From contig CM049316.1 in NCBI GenBank assembly GCA_026874595.1, positions 43,477,695 to 43,541,694 of the forward strand: a DNA stretch of 64,000 nt, in the 5' to 3' direction. This stretch comes from Sipunculus nudus. Lineage: Eukaryota > Annelida > Sipuncula > Golfingiida > Sipunculidae. This document shows, piece after piece, positions 22,783-35,687 of this stretch; positions within the stretch are counted from its first letter, which is position 1, and each line of letters begins with the position of its first letter. A program made the position numbers and the translations under genes. The notes below the pieces were generated by a model. It saw only the letters and a program-made list of their open reading frames with translations, ran no database searches and had not been told where the DNA came from.

Positions 22783-23560
22783 AGCTGAGCAATGTGACCC
22801 ATGGACCCCTTGTTTACAAATTTTTTTCTCTATTTTTAAGACCTTTAAAAATGTGAACATCTATTAACAGGGCACAAAATCGTAAAGACTGAGCCTAGAA
22901 TCTTAATTTTTGACACACTGAGAGACCTATGAAAAGTCTCCATGGAAACCAGAAATTAGGTCTCTGTTACTCATATCCTTCGAGCTATGGGGCCCCAAAG
23001 TACCCCCCAGAATAGTCAAAAATTTCATACAAAAACTTCAATATAATAAGAATTTTCCAGAATAATGGAAATTTGATAAAAAAAAACTGCAACATCTCAA
23101 TAACTACAACACTGATGGTCATGATTTGTGGCATACATATTGATCAAGATGTGTTCCATCAGTTCCTGCAGACTGGTGGAGCCACCTGTATTTTTTCAAA
23201 TTTTTACAATTTTTTTTCTCTATTTTTGAGACTTTTAAGGATATAGTTATCTGTCAACAGGGTACAAATCATAACGACTGCACCTAGAATCTTCATTCTT
23301 GATACACAGGGAGAACCATGAAAAGTCTCCATGGAAACCTGAAATTAGGTCTCTGTTACCCATATCCTTTGAGCTATGGCACTCCAAAATACAGCTCAGA
23401 ATAATAGAAAATTTGATACAAATGCTGAAGTATCTGAACAACTAATGCAGAGATCACCATGATTCTTTGCATGGATATTGATAATAGAGTGTTTCATCAG
23501 TTTCTGCAGACTGGTGGCACCACCTGTATTTGTTCGGGTTTTTTAGCTCAGCTGAATATA
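22783..23560 (-). repeat. Two units of the 330-bp family A core, minus strand
   Basis: Read on the minus strand: GGTGG-CCACCAGTCTGCAGAAACTG, then AATCATGGTGATC, GGGTAACAGAGACCTAATTT, then CCCTGTTGACAG, twice. This is the same unit as the array at 45180-47850. At its far end (22783-22817) lies the reverse complement of the CCATGG-type 5' end, GGACCC-to-CAGCTGA. Confidence 0.75.
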
Positions 23561-24277
23561 GGTCATCTATATGGCATAACTTCAAAAAATTTAGCAATAC
23601 TGACCTAATTTTTGGTAGGTACATAGGAAATGTATGGAAAAATATGAATATTTACTATGATCAAATTCAGATCAGGGGTTTTGATATTAGGCAGTCTTGA
23701 AGTGTAAGGCCAAAAAAAATTAAAGGTATGGTTCTCAGGCACCGCCCGCATCAATTTTAAACCCCCGCATAAAAAATTTTTATTTTGATTTTCAATGAAA
23801 ACTTTCCAATTTTGAGCTGCTGCCGCTCCGACATTTCTTTCAAGAAGATAAAACCATACAATTTCCTTTGTTTTGTAGTGCTTTTACTTATTTAGCAAAA
23901 TAAAACTGTTATTTTCATGCTTTTCCCTTATCATTTGACATTTTAATCGAAACATACAAAAACATTTAAAATAAAAAAAGCGCCCGCCCGCATTGATTTA
24001 TGAAAAAAAGTGCCTGAGAACCATACCTTTTTTTTATTTTGGCCTAACAATTGGTTTTTAATGGAAAATGAAGGTTTTTCCTTAATATCTCGAAGGAACG
24101 AAGTCTTAGTGACCCAATTTTCAGTATGGTAGGAGATTTTTGGGACATCTAACTGTATGCAAAATTTGGATTCGTAGGTCCATCAGTTTCAAAATGTGCC
24201 CTGTTAACGGCCGGATGGCCGGACAGACGGATGACGGACAAAGGATCACGACTATAGCTCAGATGACTTATAGTCAG
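23546..24277 (+). repeat. Family B copy interrupted by a MITE
   Basis: From AGCTCAGCTGAATATAGG through GCATAACTTC, AATACTGACCTAATTTTTGG and GGCAGTCTTGAAGTGTAA, then the MITE 23708-24044, then TAACAATTGGTTTTTAATGG, ATATCTCGAAGGAACGAAG, and a GACGGATGACGGACAAAGG tract. The 3' hairpin TAGCTCAG-CTGAGCTA is followed by AAAA. Confidence 0.75.
23708..24044. mobile_element. MITE, GGCC termini, TAA target duplication
   Basis: It is 337 bp long. Left end GGCCAAAAAAAATTAAAGG and right end (read inward) GGCCAAAATAAAAAAAAGG share the following TATGGTTCTCAGGCAC, giving inverted repeats of about 35 bp. TAA flanks both sides (23705-23707, 24045-24047). Paralogous family B copies read GTGTAACAA uninterrupted at this point (34746, 39970, 50814), so the empty site is visible. 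A 3-bp TAA duplication fits the PIF/Harbinger group. No ORF. Confidence 0.85.
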
Positions 24278-24637
24278 CTGAGCTAAAAATCGAAAAATTC
24301 AGGCGCCACCAGTCTGCAGGAACTGATGCAACATCTCATGATCAATATGTATGCCAAAAATCATGACCATCAGTGATGTAGTTAGTGAGATATTGAAGTT
24401 TTTGTATGAAATTTTTGACTATTCTGGGGGGTATTTTTGGGCCCTATAGCTCAAAGGATATGGGTAACAGAGACCTAATTTCTGGTTTCCAAGGAGATTT
24501 TTCATGGACCTCTCAGAATATCAAGTTACAAGATTCTAGGTCCAGCGGTTATGATTTGTGCTTGGTAACGGACAGACGGACGACGGACAAAGAGTGATCA
24601 CTATAGCTCAGATAACTTACAATCAGCTGAGCTAAAA
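24278..24637 (+). repeat. One family A core unit with full 3' end
   Basis: GGCGCCACCAGTCTGCAGG, AAATCATGACCATCAG, GGGTAACAGAGACCTAATTT, GGACAGACGGACGACGGACA, then TAGCTCAG-CTGAGCTA and A-rich. It follows the previous element directly, head to tail. Confidence 0.75.
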
Positions 24638-24689
24638 AAATTGAAAATATTTTTGCAGCACTATGAGTCTTTTTCTCCTGAAACCATCA

Positions 24690-26613
24690 ATGCTCAATCA
24701 ACTGATCAACCATTCAATGGGCAATCAACTGATAAACCTGTCAATGCTCAATCAACTGACAAACCTATCAATGATCAATCAACTGAAAAACCTATCAAAG
24801 ATCAATCAACTGATAAACCTATCAAAGATCAATCAACTGATAAACCTATCAATGATCAATCAACTGATAAACACTTCAATGATCAATCTACTGATAAACC
24901 TATCAATGATAAATCAACTGATAAACCTATCAAAGATCAATCAACTGATAAACCTGTCAATGATCAATCAACTGATAAACCTATCAATGATCAATCTACC
25001 GAAAAACCTATCAATGACTGATCAACTGATAAACCTATCAATGATCAATCAACTGAGCAACCTATCAAAGATCAATCAATTGATAAACCTATCAATGATT
25101 AATCAACTGATAAACCTATCAATGATCTATTAACTGATAAACCTTTCAATGATCACACAACTAAAAAACTGTTCAATGCTCAATTAACTGATAAACTTCC
25201 AATGATCATTCAACTGACAAACCTATATGATAAATCAAATGATACAACTTATCAATGATCAATCAACTAAAAGCCTATTGATGCTCACTCAACTGATAAA
25301 CCCTTCAATGATTAATCACCTGATTAAACTATCAATGATCAATCAACTGATAAACCTATCAATGATAAATCAACTGATAATCCTATCAATGCTCATTCAA
25401 TTGATAAAACTATCAATGATCAATCACCTGATAAATCTAACAATGATCAAGTACCTGATAAATCTATAGATGATCAATTACCTGATAAAATTATAAATGA
25501 TCAATCAACCATTACATCTATCAATTATCAATTACCTGATACACCATTCAATGATCAATCAGCTGAATAAACTATCAATGACCAATCAACTGATAAAACC
25601 TATCAATGATCAATCAACTGATAAAATCTACCAATGATCAATCACCTGATAAATCTAACAATAATCAAGTACCTGATAAATCTATACATGATCAATTATC
25701 TGCTAATCTATACATGATCAATAACCTTATAAAACTACCAATGATCAATCAACTGATATAACAACTGATGATCAATCAACTGATACAACTATCAATGATC
25801 AATCAACTGATACAACTATCAATGATCAATCAATTGATAAATCTATAGATGATCAATTACCTATTACAACTATCAATGATCAATGAGCTGATAAATCTAT
25901 AGATGATCAATTACCTGATAAAACAATCGATAATCAATCAACTGACAAATCTATAGATGATCAATCAACTGATACAACTATCAATGATCAATCAACTGAT
26001 AAACCTATCAATGATAAATCAACTGATAATCCTATCAATTCTCATTCAATTGACAAAACTATCAATGATCAATCACCTGATTAATCTAACAATGATCAAG
26101 TACCTGATAAATCTATAGATGATCAATTACATGATAAATCTGTAGATGATCAATTACCTTATAAAACTATCGATGATCAATCAACTGATGCATCTATCAA
26201 TGATCAATCAACTGATAAATCTATAGATGATCAATTACCTGATAAAACTATCGATGATCAATCACCTGATTTAACTATCAATGATCAATCAACTGATACA
26301 ACTTATCAATGACAAATCAACTAATAATCCTATCAATGATCATTCAATTGATAAAACTATTAATGATCAATCACCTGATCAATCTGACAATGATAAAGTA
26401 CCTGATAAATCTATAGATGATCAATTACCTTATAAAACTATCCAGGATCAATAAACTGATACAACTATCAATAATCAATCAACTGATACAACTATCGATA
26501 ATCAATCAACTGATAAATCTATAGATGATCAATTACCTATTATAACTATCGATGATCAATCAACTGATACAACTAACAATGATCAATCAACTGATAAATC
26601 TATAGATGATCAA
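24690..26613. repeat. 27-bp tandem repeat, left part
   Basis: About 70 copies of AATGATCAATCAACTGATAA plus ACCTATC. The right half alternates ATAGATGATCAATTACCTGAT and ATCAATGATCAATCAACTGAT units, a two-unit higher-order pattern. The period is a multiple of three and opens frames such as 24641-25021 (NDQSTDKPI repeats) and 24663-25133; I do not call these genes. Confidence 0.9.
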
Positions 26614-27338
26614 CTAGAATACGGGTAGTCGACAAGCGACTACGTGTATCTGCCAAAATCAGAAAAGGACGGGTGAAGTGAGGCATGGATTGAGTGGCAA
26701 GGGGATATAGAGTTACATGTGTTACATATTAGAATGGATCTCTGCCACATAAACATGATTGTAGGTGGTGCCACGTGTTATTTGAACGAGAAACTATCCA
26801 AGATGTATACACATGCAAAATTTCATGTGGAAAAATCAAACCACTGCAGAGATATGAGTGATTTTATCCCACAGCATACAAACAGATGGAAGCTGTGCAA
26901 AAATGGCTGCAGGTGGCGCCACCATTTTTGTGTATGTTATAAAGCTATCCAAGGGCTACATTTGTGTAAAATTTTTTTCCTGATTGGTCAAACGAGTCCG
27001 GAGATATAAGCATTAATGTCTGCAGCGTCAACGTGAATGTAGGTGGCGCCACCTGTCATAAAATCAAGAAAGCTATCCAGGATGTATACGCATGCCGCAT
27101 TACAGGTAATTTGGTCAAACCACTGCAGAGATATGAGTGATTTTAACCCAAGGCAGACAAACAGATGGAAGCTGTGCAAAAATGGCTGCAGGTGGCTCCA
27201 CCATTTTTGCGTATGTTATAAAGCTATCCAAGGGCTATATTTGTACCAATTTTTTTTCCTGATCGATCAAAAGGTTCTCAAGACATGTGGGTTTATGTGT
27301 GGAAGCAGAAGCACAAAACTTTGTTTTGGCGGATACAA
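26614..27338 (+). mobile_element. HINE-like element inside the 27-bp satellite
   Basis: Starts CTAGAATACGGG right after satellite GATGATCAA, followed by a 5' hairpin TAGTCG-acaag-CGACTA. Subterminal inverted repeats: TGTATCTGCCAAAA near the left end against TGTATCCGCCAAAA read inward from the right. It contains two tandem cores of about 280 bp (26763 and 27042), each with CCACTGCAGAGATATGAGTG, GGAAGCTGTGCAAAAATGG and the palindrome GGTGGCGCCACC. Satellite resumes at TTACCTGATAAA; a CAA at the right junction leaves 3 bp ambiguity. Short ORFs across it are not genes. Confidence 0.7.
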
Positions 27339-27455
27339 TTACCTGATAAAACTATCGACGATCAATCAACTGATAAATCTATAGATGATCAAGTACCTGA
27401 TTTAAATTTTGATGATCAATCAACTTATACAACTATCAATGATTAATCAACAATC
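27339..27455. repeat. 27-bp tandem repeat, right part
   Basis: TTACCTGATAAAACTATCGA and GATCAATCAACTGATAAAT units continue the array for about 115 bp, then end near TTAATCAACAATCC. Confidence 0.85.
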
Positions 27456-27524
27456 CGGGTTATGAAAGAGTTAAGTAACAGACACAACTGATGTAATTCC
27501 CCAATTTTTCACTGACTCAGATAT

Positions 27525-28285
27525 ATAGTGAATTATCCCTAAGGCTCAGATATATAGACTGATCCCTAGTGAGGTTCAGACAGACAAAGGCTGATCACTA
27601 TGGCTCAGACAGACATAGACTGATCCCTATGGCTCAGAAAGATAAAGACTGATCCCTGTGGCTCAGACAGACAAACACTTTACCCATGGCTCAGACAGAG
27701 AAAGACTGATCCCTATGGCTCAGACAGAGAAAGACTGATCCCTATGGCTCTGACAGATATAGACTGATCCCTATGGCTCAGGCAGACAAAGACTTATCCC
27801 TATGGCTCAGACAGACAAAGACTGATCCCTATGGCTCAGACAGACAAAGACAGTTACCTATGGCTCATCAGACGAACAAAGACTGATCCCTATGGCTCAG
27901 ACAGGCAAAGTCTGATCCCTATGGCTCTGATAGATATAGACTGATCTCTATGGCTCAGACAGACAAAGACTGATCCCTATGGCTCAGACAGACAAAGACT
28001 GATCCCTATTGCTCAAAACAGAAAATAAACTGATCCCTATTGCTCAGGCAGACAAAGACTTATCCCCATGGCTTAGACCGACAAAGACTGATCCCTATGG
28101 CTCAAAACAGACAAAGACTGATCCCTATGGCTCAGGCAGACAAAGACTTATCCCTATGGCTTAGACAGACAAAGACTGATCCCTATGGCTCAGACAGACA
28201 ATGACAGTTACATATGACTCATCAGACAGACAAAGATTGGTCCCTATGGCTCAGACTGACAGAGACTGTTCCCCATGGCTAATAC
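27525..28285. repeat. 29-bp tandem repeat
   Basis: About 25 copies of GACTGATCCCTATGGCTCAG plus ACAGACAAA. Variants include GGCTCAGGCAGACAAAGACT and GGCTCATCAGAC. Confidence 0.9.
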
Positions 28286-30700
28286 TTTTTAATTTTATCA
28301 TGCACAAAAACCTCTCTTCACTGATGTGATTGACAGAAGCTGTTGCCAAATCCTCCATCTCTAACAATCAGTCATGTAGGTGGTCCCACGAAATTTGTAA
28401 GACCATCGCATTTCCACAGATGACTAGCCCAAGATGGTCTTGGATAGTCTTAATAAGTCACATGACAAGTCACAAGTGGTCAATGAATGTCATGCCATAT
28501 TTGTGTGATAGTCTTATCAACTGAACTGTTTTTTCCCCCCATAAAAATCACAGCTGGTTTGTGCACCAGCCTGTGTTGCCTGAGACTGTGATAATAGGTG
28601 ATTGTAGCTTGGGTGCGACTGAAGCCTTAGCTAAAACAGTGTTGAGCCTATGTACTGTTCTTCATGTACTGACCCACTGTGAGTTAAACATATACAATAT
28701 TGTCACAGGTTGGATTGAGTTCTGTCTCTGATCCAGAATTCTGTAAACAGGACCATTAATAAGAAGTAAAGGAAACTCCCTCACCCCAAAGAACATCAGG
28801 CAGAGGAGCTGACATTTACAGTTGACATTAGTTATGACTAATGAGGATTTCTAACCAGCTAATTATCCAACAGCTGTCAATCTTCTGCTGACTGCTTGAA
28901 ACCCAAGCCCTGTTCCCTAGATCTGCGACAATCAACCTGTGAAAGGAGGTCTTGAAGAAGAGAGGTCATATATTACATTAACCTATGCTTTACAAAAACC
29001 ATCAGAGCTAGCAGTGCCATATTCTATGGAAGAATCAGTCACATGTCAAACGTATTGGATTGAGCTCATGTTGGTGCCATCTGCATTTATCTGCATCTTA
29101 TAGGGAAAAAGCTGGAAACCCTTTAAAAATCTTAGACTTTTCAGAAACTGTCAACCTAAATTGTTTTATATTTCACTGAAATGATTCCAGGAATAAGCTC
29201 TTTCAAATTTGTTCCTGAACTTAGGCATTTCACCAAATAGGCATAATAAAAAATCCAATCTTAGAAACAGCTGGAGATATCATCACCAAATTATATGCAT
29301 GCAGATGTTGGTCGCACTCAGATTTGAAAATGAAGTTTTGTTTTTCTTCTTTACATCCATTCTGACATGCCTTCTGCCTTAGGCAAGCTGTAAAAATGTA
29401 CCACACTTTACTATAAAAAGAGAAAGGGAAAAGGCATAGGGAAAAGGGCACAAATTAGGGGGGGGGAAGAAAAATGTATATTATGACATTTGTATTTTGC
29501 ATATTACTTTTTTCAAATATAACCTGTGACTGTTATTCCTACATTTGTGAGGAAAAGTCTCCTACATTTTAACAGTTGGATTGTGGACATAAAATCATAT
29601 TTTATATATTAAATGGAATGGAATATTGAATAATTTTGCTGTATGAAACATTTTACCTTTTTTTAAATTAAAATCTAGATAAATCAGGAAACACTGAGGA
29701 AATACTGGTAGGAATATTATATAAAATTTTGCAAATCCTGTCTCACTTTCCAATTTTGTCCTCATATTATCTGGTGTTTCTCAAGTCACTGCTCATGTGG
29801 CTCGTTCTAGATGTAAAGCCAATGTCACATTGGGACAAATCACAGATAACAGCTCCTATTGAAACCTTGTAAAGGTGAAATTTCCTGATACTTTGAACAT
29901 GGTACATTTAAAATTATACATCTCTGTTAGATATACAGAATATACAAACAAAGCCAGTTATTCCCAAGTCTGTTAACCAAAAATACCACTTATTTGCAAT
30001 TAATTCAGAAAACCAAAAGCATTTCTTATGTTATTATTATAATTGCCCCCCCCCCCCCCCCATAATCAGACACCTCATAATCGCAAACTCCTGATTAATA
30101 CAAGGGAAAATATAGGCAGAACAGTAGAAAACTCACATTAACTGCAACTACTTACCCAAGTCAGTGATTTGCGTTGGCGTAATCCTCAGAATTATCAAAG
30201 ACTGGAACCTAAATGGTAGCCATTATAATAACTGCAGATCCGATATAGAGAGTGGGCGAAATAACATGCGGACAAACAGCCTTAATTACCCTGTGCTCAG
30301 TGAAATATTTCAATACAGGACACCACGCACTACTCTTCAGGATAACAATGGCAGATCAACATTGCATCATGCATTTCAAACACCTTGATCATGAGAGCAA
30401 CTCTTAATTAGCTTGAGTTTTAGAGGTCTTTGTTATGGTCAAGAAACAAACTTTGTTGTTTAATTTATACTTTATCATCATACAAATAGTTTTACAATAC
30501 TAATGGCAATTGAACTAGGTATTAAGCGGTTCAATAGATCATTTGGCTGCTCCTTACACATGGTAAAAGGTGAACTTCTTCTTATGAAAATTTGGTTTAT
30601 TGCAATTAATTTGCTTGACAAAAGCTTCTTGGAAATAAGCTGCTTTGTCTGTATAACTAGCTGTCTGACAATGGTGTCACTGACTTGTCCCTGAAAAGTG
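28286..30700. other. Long stretch with no recognised gene
   Basis: I see a G-run at 29458-29466, a C-run at about 30046-30061 and ordinary AT-rich sequence. Short ORFs (28330-28524, 29230-29451, 30164-30388, 30503-30694) have no recognisable domain. Confidence 0.4.
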
Positions 30701-32990
30701 TTGATATCATTATATTAAGAATAGCATATTAAAATCCCACCAACAGTTCATAAAATAAATGAAATGGTTATTATCCCTACAACAAGTCTGCCCATTAGAG
30801 GAAGTATGAAATTTCCTGATTTTTTTCATGTTTATGGTACATTTTCGTTGAACCAATCAGAAACAGCAGTGTCTCTTGGTACTAATAAGAACAAATAGTC
30901 TGATAATGGCATCACTGAATTGTCCCTGAATAAGGCTGATATCATTATAAGAATAAAATTATAAAATCACACCAACAGTTCACAGAATTAAAGGGACATA
31001 ATTAAGAGCAATATTATGCCTATTCTTTCACACTATCAGTTCAGTTTTGCTTTTGGTTTATACTTAAGTTTCCCAGCAAAACCATCCCAGCACACAGTCT
31101 CATACGCTCCATAAGCAGCGGCTACGCTACGCTCAACTATTTGCTACACTACCCGCTGCATTAAAGCACGGTTAACAAGGCTGCGTGACTGGAAGTCTGT
31201 TTGTGAGCGGAAGCACACAGTGTTTCAGCCAGGGGGAATATGCATTACATTTTTCTGGGCCAAGTCACTCAGGGCATCTCCTGATTGACACGTGTTGTGG
31301 CTCTGCAATGCACCTGGCCCTGCATGCTGTGTTTATGTTGACACCTGTGATCACATCCTGTCCAAAGTTTTTTACAGTAAGCAAATGGTTTCAAGGCAAT
31401 ATTTTTGCAGGTATATATTTATTTTAAAGGGAAGTAGCTATTTTTCTTGTTAATTTAACATGCTTTACAGGTGATTGGGCCCATTTAATGGACTGGTTAT
31501 GGAACTATCTTAAAACATGTACAGCCATCAGTGCAAGTACCAGTATATGATTCCTGAATTTTTTTTTATGTTCATGGTACATGTTCATTAGCTGAATCAG
31601 AAATCAGCATGTGTCTCTTGGTAATAAATAAGAACAAGTAAGTCTGACAGTGGCATTAGCAACTTCTCCCTGAAAAAGAAGGGATAAGATTACAAAAATA
31701 AGATTAATAATCCCACCAACAGATCAGAATATTAATGAACTGATTTGGAACTACCCCTAAAACTTGAACTGTATGGCATGTCCAGACAACAGAGCAAGTA
31801 TGAAATTTCCTGATTTTTGGAATAGCTATGGTACATTTTCTTTGACTTATTAGGAAATCAGCATGACTGTCCATAAGTAAGAAATAAGAACAAATTGTAT
31901 GACAATGGCATTGCCAACTTGTCCCTGAAAAGTGGGGACAAGACTATAAATATAAAATAAATAATCCCACCAAGAGATCAGAATATTTATGAACCAGTTA
32001 AGGAACTACTCCTACAACTTAACCTGTATGGCATGTCCAGTAATCAGAGCAAGTTGGAAACTTCCTGATTTTAGGAATGTTTAGGGTGGTACATTTTGAA
32101 TCAATCAGGAAACAGCATGTTTCTCTCCGTATTAAACAGAACAAGTAATCTGATGATGGCATTACTGAATTGTGCCTGAGAAGTGGGGATATTCTGATAG
32201 GATTAATTATAAAAATAAAATAACATAATCCCACTACCCACCTGAATATTAATGAACTATCCCTACAACTTAAAAGGGACATAATCAGGATCAATATTAT
32301 GCCTGTTCTTTCACACTATCTGTTCAGTTTTGCTTTATACAAAAGTTTCCCAGCAAAACAATCCCAGCACACAGATTCAGTACCTCACGTACGGCTGTTT
32401 AACACCTTGTTATGGCTGTGCGTGTTGGTAAACATAGTCCACATCTATCTGTTTACCAGAACAAGGCCATGTGACCTGAGGTCCAATTAAGAGGGGCAAC
32501 ACACAGTGTTTCAGGGGAACATGTATCATATTTATTTGGCCAAGTCAGTCAGGGCATCTGCTGATTAACACGTGTCGTGGCTCCGCGCTGCACACTGCCC
32601 CACACACTGTGTTAATGTTGACACCTACGATCGCGCCCGGATCATCGTTTTTTTTTACTCTCCTTTACCTGAGTAAGCAAAAGGTTTCAAGGAAATATTT
32701 TGTCAGATATAGATATATTTTAAAGGGAAGAAGCTATTTTTTATGTTAACTCAACATGCTTTATATGTGATAAGGCCCCTTTAACTGTATGACTGACATG
32801 TCCACCCTTCAGAGCAAGCATAAAATTTCCTGATTTTCAGAATGTTTATGGTGTATCTTCATTGACTCAGAAAACAGCATGCAGGTCTCTTGGTAATGAA
32901 ATACCCCAAACAGTCTGACACAGGATTCACTTATTTATCCCTTAAAATTGAGGATATCATTATAAAATAAAATATGATAATCCAGACAAT
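30701..32990. repeat. Cluster of diverged repeats, 235-260-bp spacing
   Basis: Units contain AATCCCACCAACAG, GAAATTTCCTGATTTT, ATGGTACATTTTC, GTGTCTCTTGGTA and TTGTCCCTGAAAAG. They recur near 30735, 30970, 31700, 31965, 32225 and 32800. Between them is a separate block present twice: 31010-31435 and 32285-32750 (GGGACATAATTA, AGTTTCCCAGCAAAAC, GGCCAAGTCA-TCAGGGCATCT, GACACGTGT, GTTGACACCT). No ORF is conserved between the duplicates. Confidence 0.65.
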
Positions 32991-33009
32991 ATGTGGAGGC
33001 ACAAAATAA

Positions 33010-34884
33010 TTTGTCAACAAGGGACCCATGGGTCACGGCGCTCAGCTGTTATATATGATAAAAAATATGAATTGGGAATGAGGCACATGCTGGTTTTGTG
33101 TGGTAATAAATATAAGCTTTATTATGAGTTGTTGGTGTTTAGCTTATGTATGATTTTGATAGTATCTTTGGAGACAGGGAAGAGGATTGATTTCCTTTAT
33201 TTTATTAACAAATGGAGTGCTATTGTCACACAGATTTTGACTTAATTAATAATTGGCCATATAACTTATAAGCAGCACATATAATAAAAGAGTTTAACTA
33301 TTTATTAAAATTTATTGTGCCAATATAATTTTTATTTTAAAAAAATAATAAGAAAATTATATGATTTTTTAAAAATAAAATATAACTGAAATGATTATTA
33401 AAATAATATTATAGAATATATTCATCAATGTATTCATGATTACATTTTGAAAGTATCTGCACTGGTATTCAAATACTTTTAATTTTTACCTGAATTCCCA
33501 TTCTTATGCAATAAAATTTTTTAATGCAGTACATATTCATATTTGTATTCAAATACATTTGCAAAGCATTCGCACAATGTCTAGTATTTATTCAGTTTTA
33601 GCCAAACAATGATGTTGAGAATCCAGAATATACAAAATTCATAAATTTAAATAATGATCATAAGTACCTGGTTTTATGGCTTTTATTTATATTAAAAAAA
33701 ATAAATGTAATATATTCACTTTGGACTGCTTATACATCAATCTACACACTAGACACAGTAGGAATCTAGATTAATATTATCAACTTCATCTTTGTCTATC
33801 ATTAATTTCCTTTTATATGATCCCTAATGATTAATAATGAATAATATGATTTATTTTTTTATCATTAAAATTGAACTGAAAAATACCATAGGTGACTGCA
33901 TGGTGTTATTTGGAATAACATTGACATTGACATTCTATCCGTCTCCATACAAGATTCTTACATCATCAGTAACTGCAAGTTAATTTTCTTTTACTCATCA
34001 ACTAACAAATTCCTTTTCTATTAATTTTTCTTTAATTTGTTATTAAAAACCAATTAAATATTATTAATTTATTGTTTATTGTTATGTTGTTTTTCAAAAC
34101 AACTACTAGATGAGTTGGGTTGGACACCTGGATCAACTGTGGCTGACCATAAGGTGCCTGGCTGCCCCAGTGTATGCCTCGCCTCAAGCGTGCATAATTT
34201 AATGAAAGGTCAACAAGGTCAACATACAGGTGACTGAAGAGGGGCTGGGTAGAGCCTGGGTCTGACATGGTCTCATAAAAACATTAATAAAAGCTACAAT
34301 ATTTGGCCAATTTTTTTCAGCTTTCCAAACTAAAAAGATGAAATCCTTACGTTTGCATGATATGAAAATTATATCAACAGTGCTCTCAGGAAACAAATGA
34401 GTCATGGTCAAAGTTGGGCAAAATTTAAGGTACTAATTTTATATTTATACTAATAACTTATAAAATTTGAAAAATTCAGAACTAATTTTGGGTATTCAAT
34501 TGAACCTTGATTAAATAATGTTACATCCCTGACAAAAAATCTCTAGCTTCAGCAATCCTCTTGTTAAGGGAGTAAATATATTTCTTGATTTTTTAAAAAG
34601 TGCATTATGTTTGGGCCCATAACTTATAACAATTACGCAATACTGACATCATTTCTGGCATGTGCATAGCGAATGTATAGAAAAATATGTATATTATATA
34701 TGATCAAAGTCAGATCAGTGGTTTTGATATTAGGCAGTCTTAAAGTGTAACAACGGGTTTTTAATGGAAAAATGAAGTTTTTCATTAATATCTCAAAGGA
34801 ATTAAGTCCTAGTGACCAAATTCTTGGCATGGTAGGGGATTTTGGAGACATCTAACTGTATGCCAAATTTAAGGAACTTAGAGC
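33010..34884 (+). repeat. Family B long copy with CCATGG-type 5' end
   Basis: Starts CAAGGGACCCATGGGTCACG then GCGCTCAGCTG. From 33101 it follows 21281-22740, with an extra segment at about 33392-33530, then runs on through TATCTCAAAGGAATTAAGTC and ACATCTAACTGTATGCC to a point where the next copy begins. Confidence 0.7.
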
Positions 34885-35672
34885 TGAAGCTGGGGAGCTG
34901 AGCTCTAGCAAACTGCATACTAGCTTGATGTAAACAATATGTGACATGGTGTTTGAAAACTTGAATAAAATCTACAGTTTTTGATCAACTGGTTTCAAAT
35001 TTTTGGTGTTAACACTTGAAATGCTAACAAAAACATGCTTTGAAAATTAAATCCACAGAAGTTACAGGAAAAAAACGTGCCATGATCAATCTTGGGCAAA
35101 ATTTAAGGTACCAATTTTATATTTTTGCCAATATTTAAAAAAATTCAACAGATTTTGAACTAATTTTTGGTATACAATTAAATTTTGATTAAAGTTATAT
35201 TACTGAAAAAAGTCCCTACCTTTAACACTTTTGGTCTTAAGTGACCAAATATCTTTCCTGATTTTTTTACAAAGTCCATTATGTTTGGGCCAATAACTTT
35301 TTTAAATTAGATAACACTGACTTAATTTCTGGCATGCACATAGGAACTATATAAAGGAATATTTATAGTAAATATGAAGAAAACCAGATGAGTGGTTTTG
35401 ATATAAGGCAGTCCTGAAGTGTGAAAATAGATTTCTGATGAAAAATTGAGGTTTTTCCTTGATATCTCGAAGGAACAAAGTCCTATTGCCCCAATTTTTG
35501 GCATGGTAGGAGATTTTGGGGGCATCTAACTGTATGCTGAATTTCAGATTTGTAGGTCCAATGGTGTGGAAACATGCCAGTCTTACGGACAGACATCCGG
35601 CTAGACAGACAGTCGGACAGACAGACGGACGACGGACAATGGACCAAGACTGTAGCTCAGCTGAGCTAAAAA
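34885..35672 (+). repeat. Family B copy with complete 3' end
   Basis: GGGGAGCTGAGCTCTAG, TGACATGGTGT, GGAAAAAAACGTGCCATG, TTGGTCTTAAGTGACC, TATCTCGAAGGAAC, then CAGACAGACGGACGACGGAC, GTAGCTCAGCTGAGCTA and AAAA. It is closest to 50940-51745. Confidence 0.75.
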
Positions 35673-35687
35673 AACATTAGATGTGAC

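Noticed and set aside
24641-25470. Open frames reading NDQSTDKPI-type repeats
   Set aside because: A 27-bp satellite open in more than one frame; frames end wherever the satellite mutates.
1-28285. CRISPR array
   Set aside because: All tandem arrays are directly adjacent, diverged units without unique spacers, and the window is eukaryotic.
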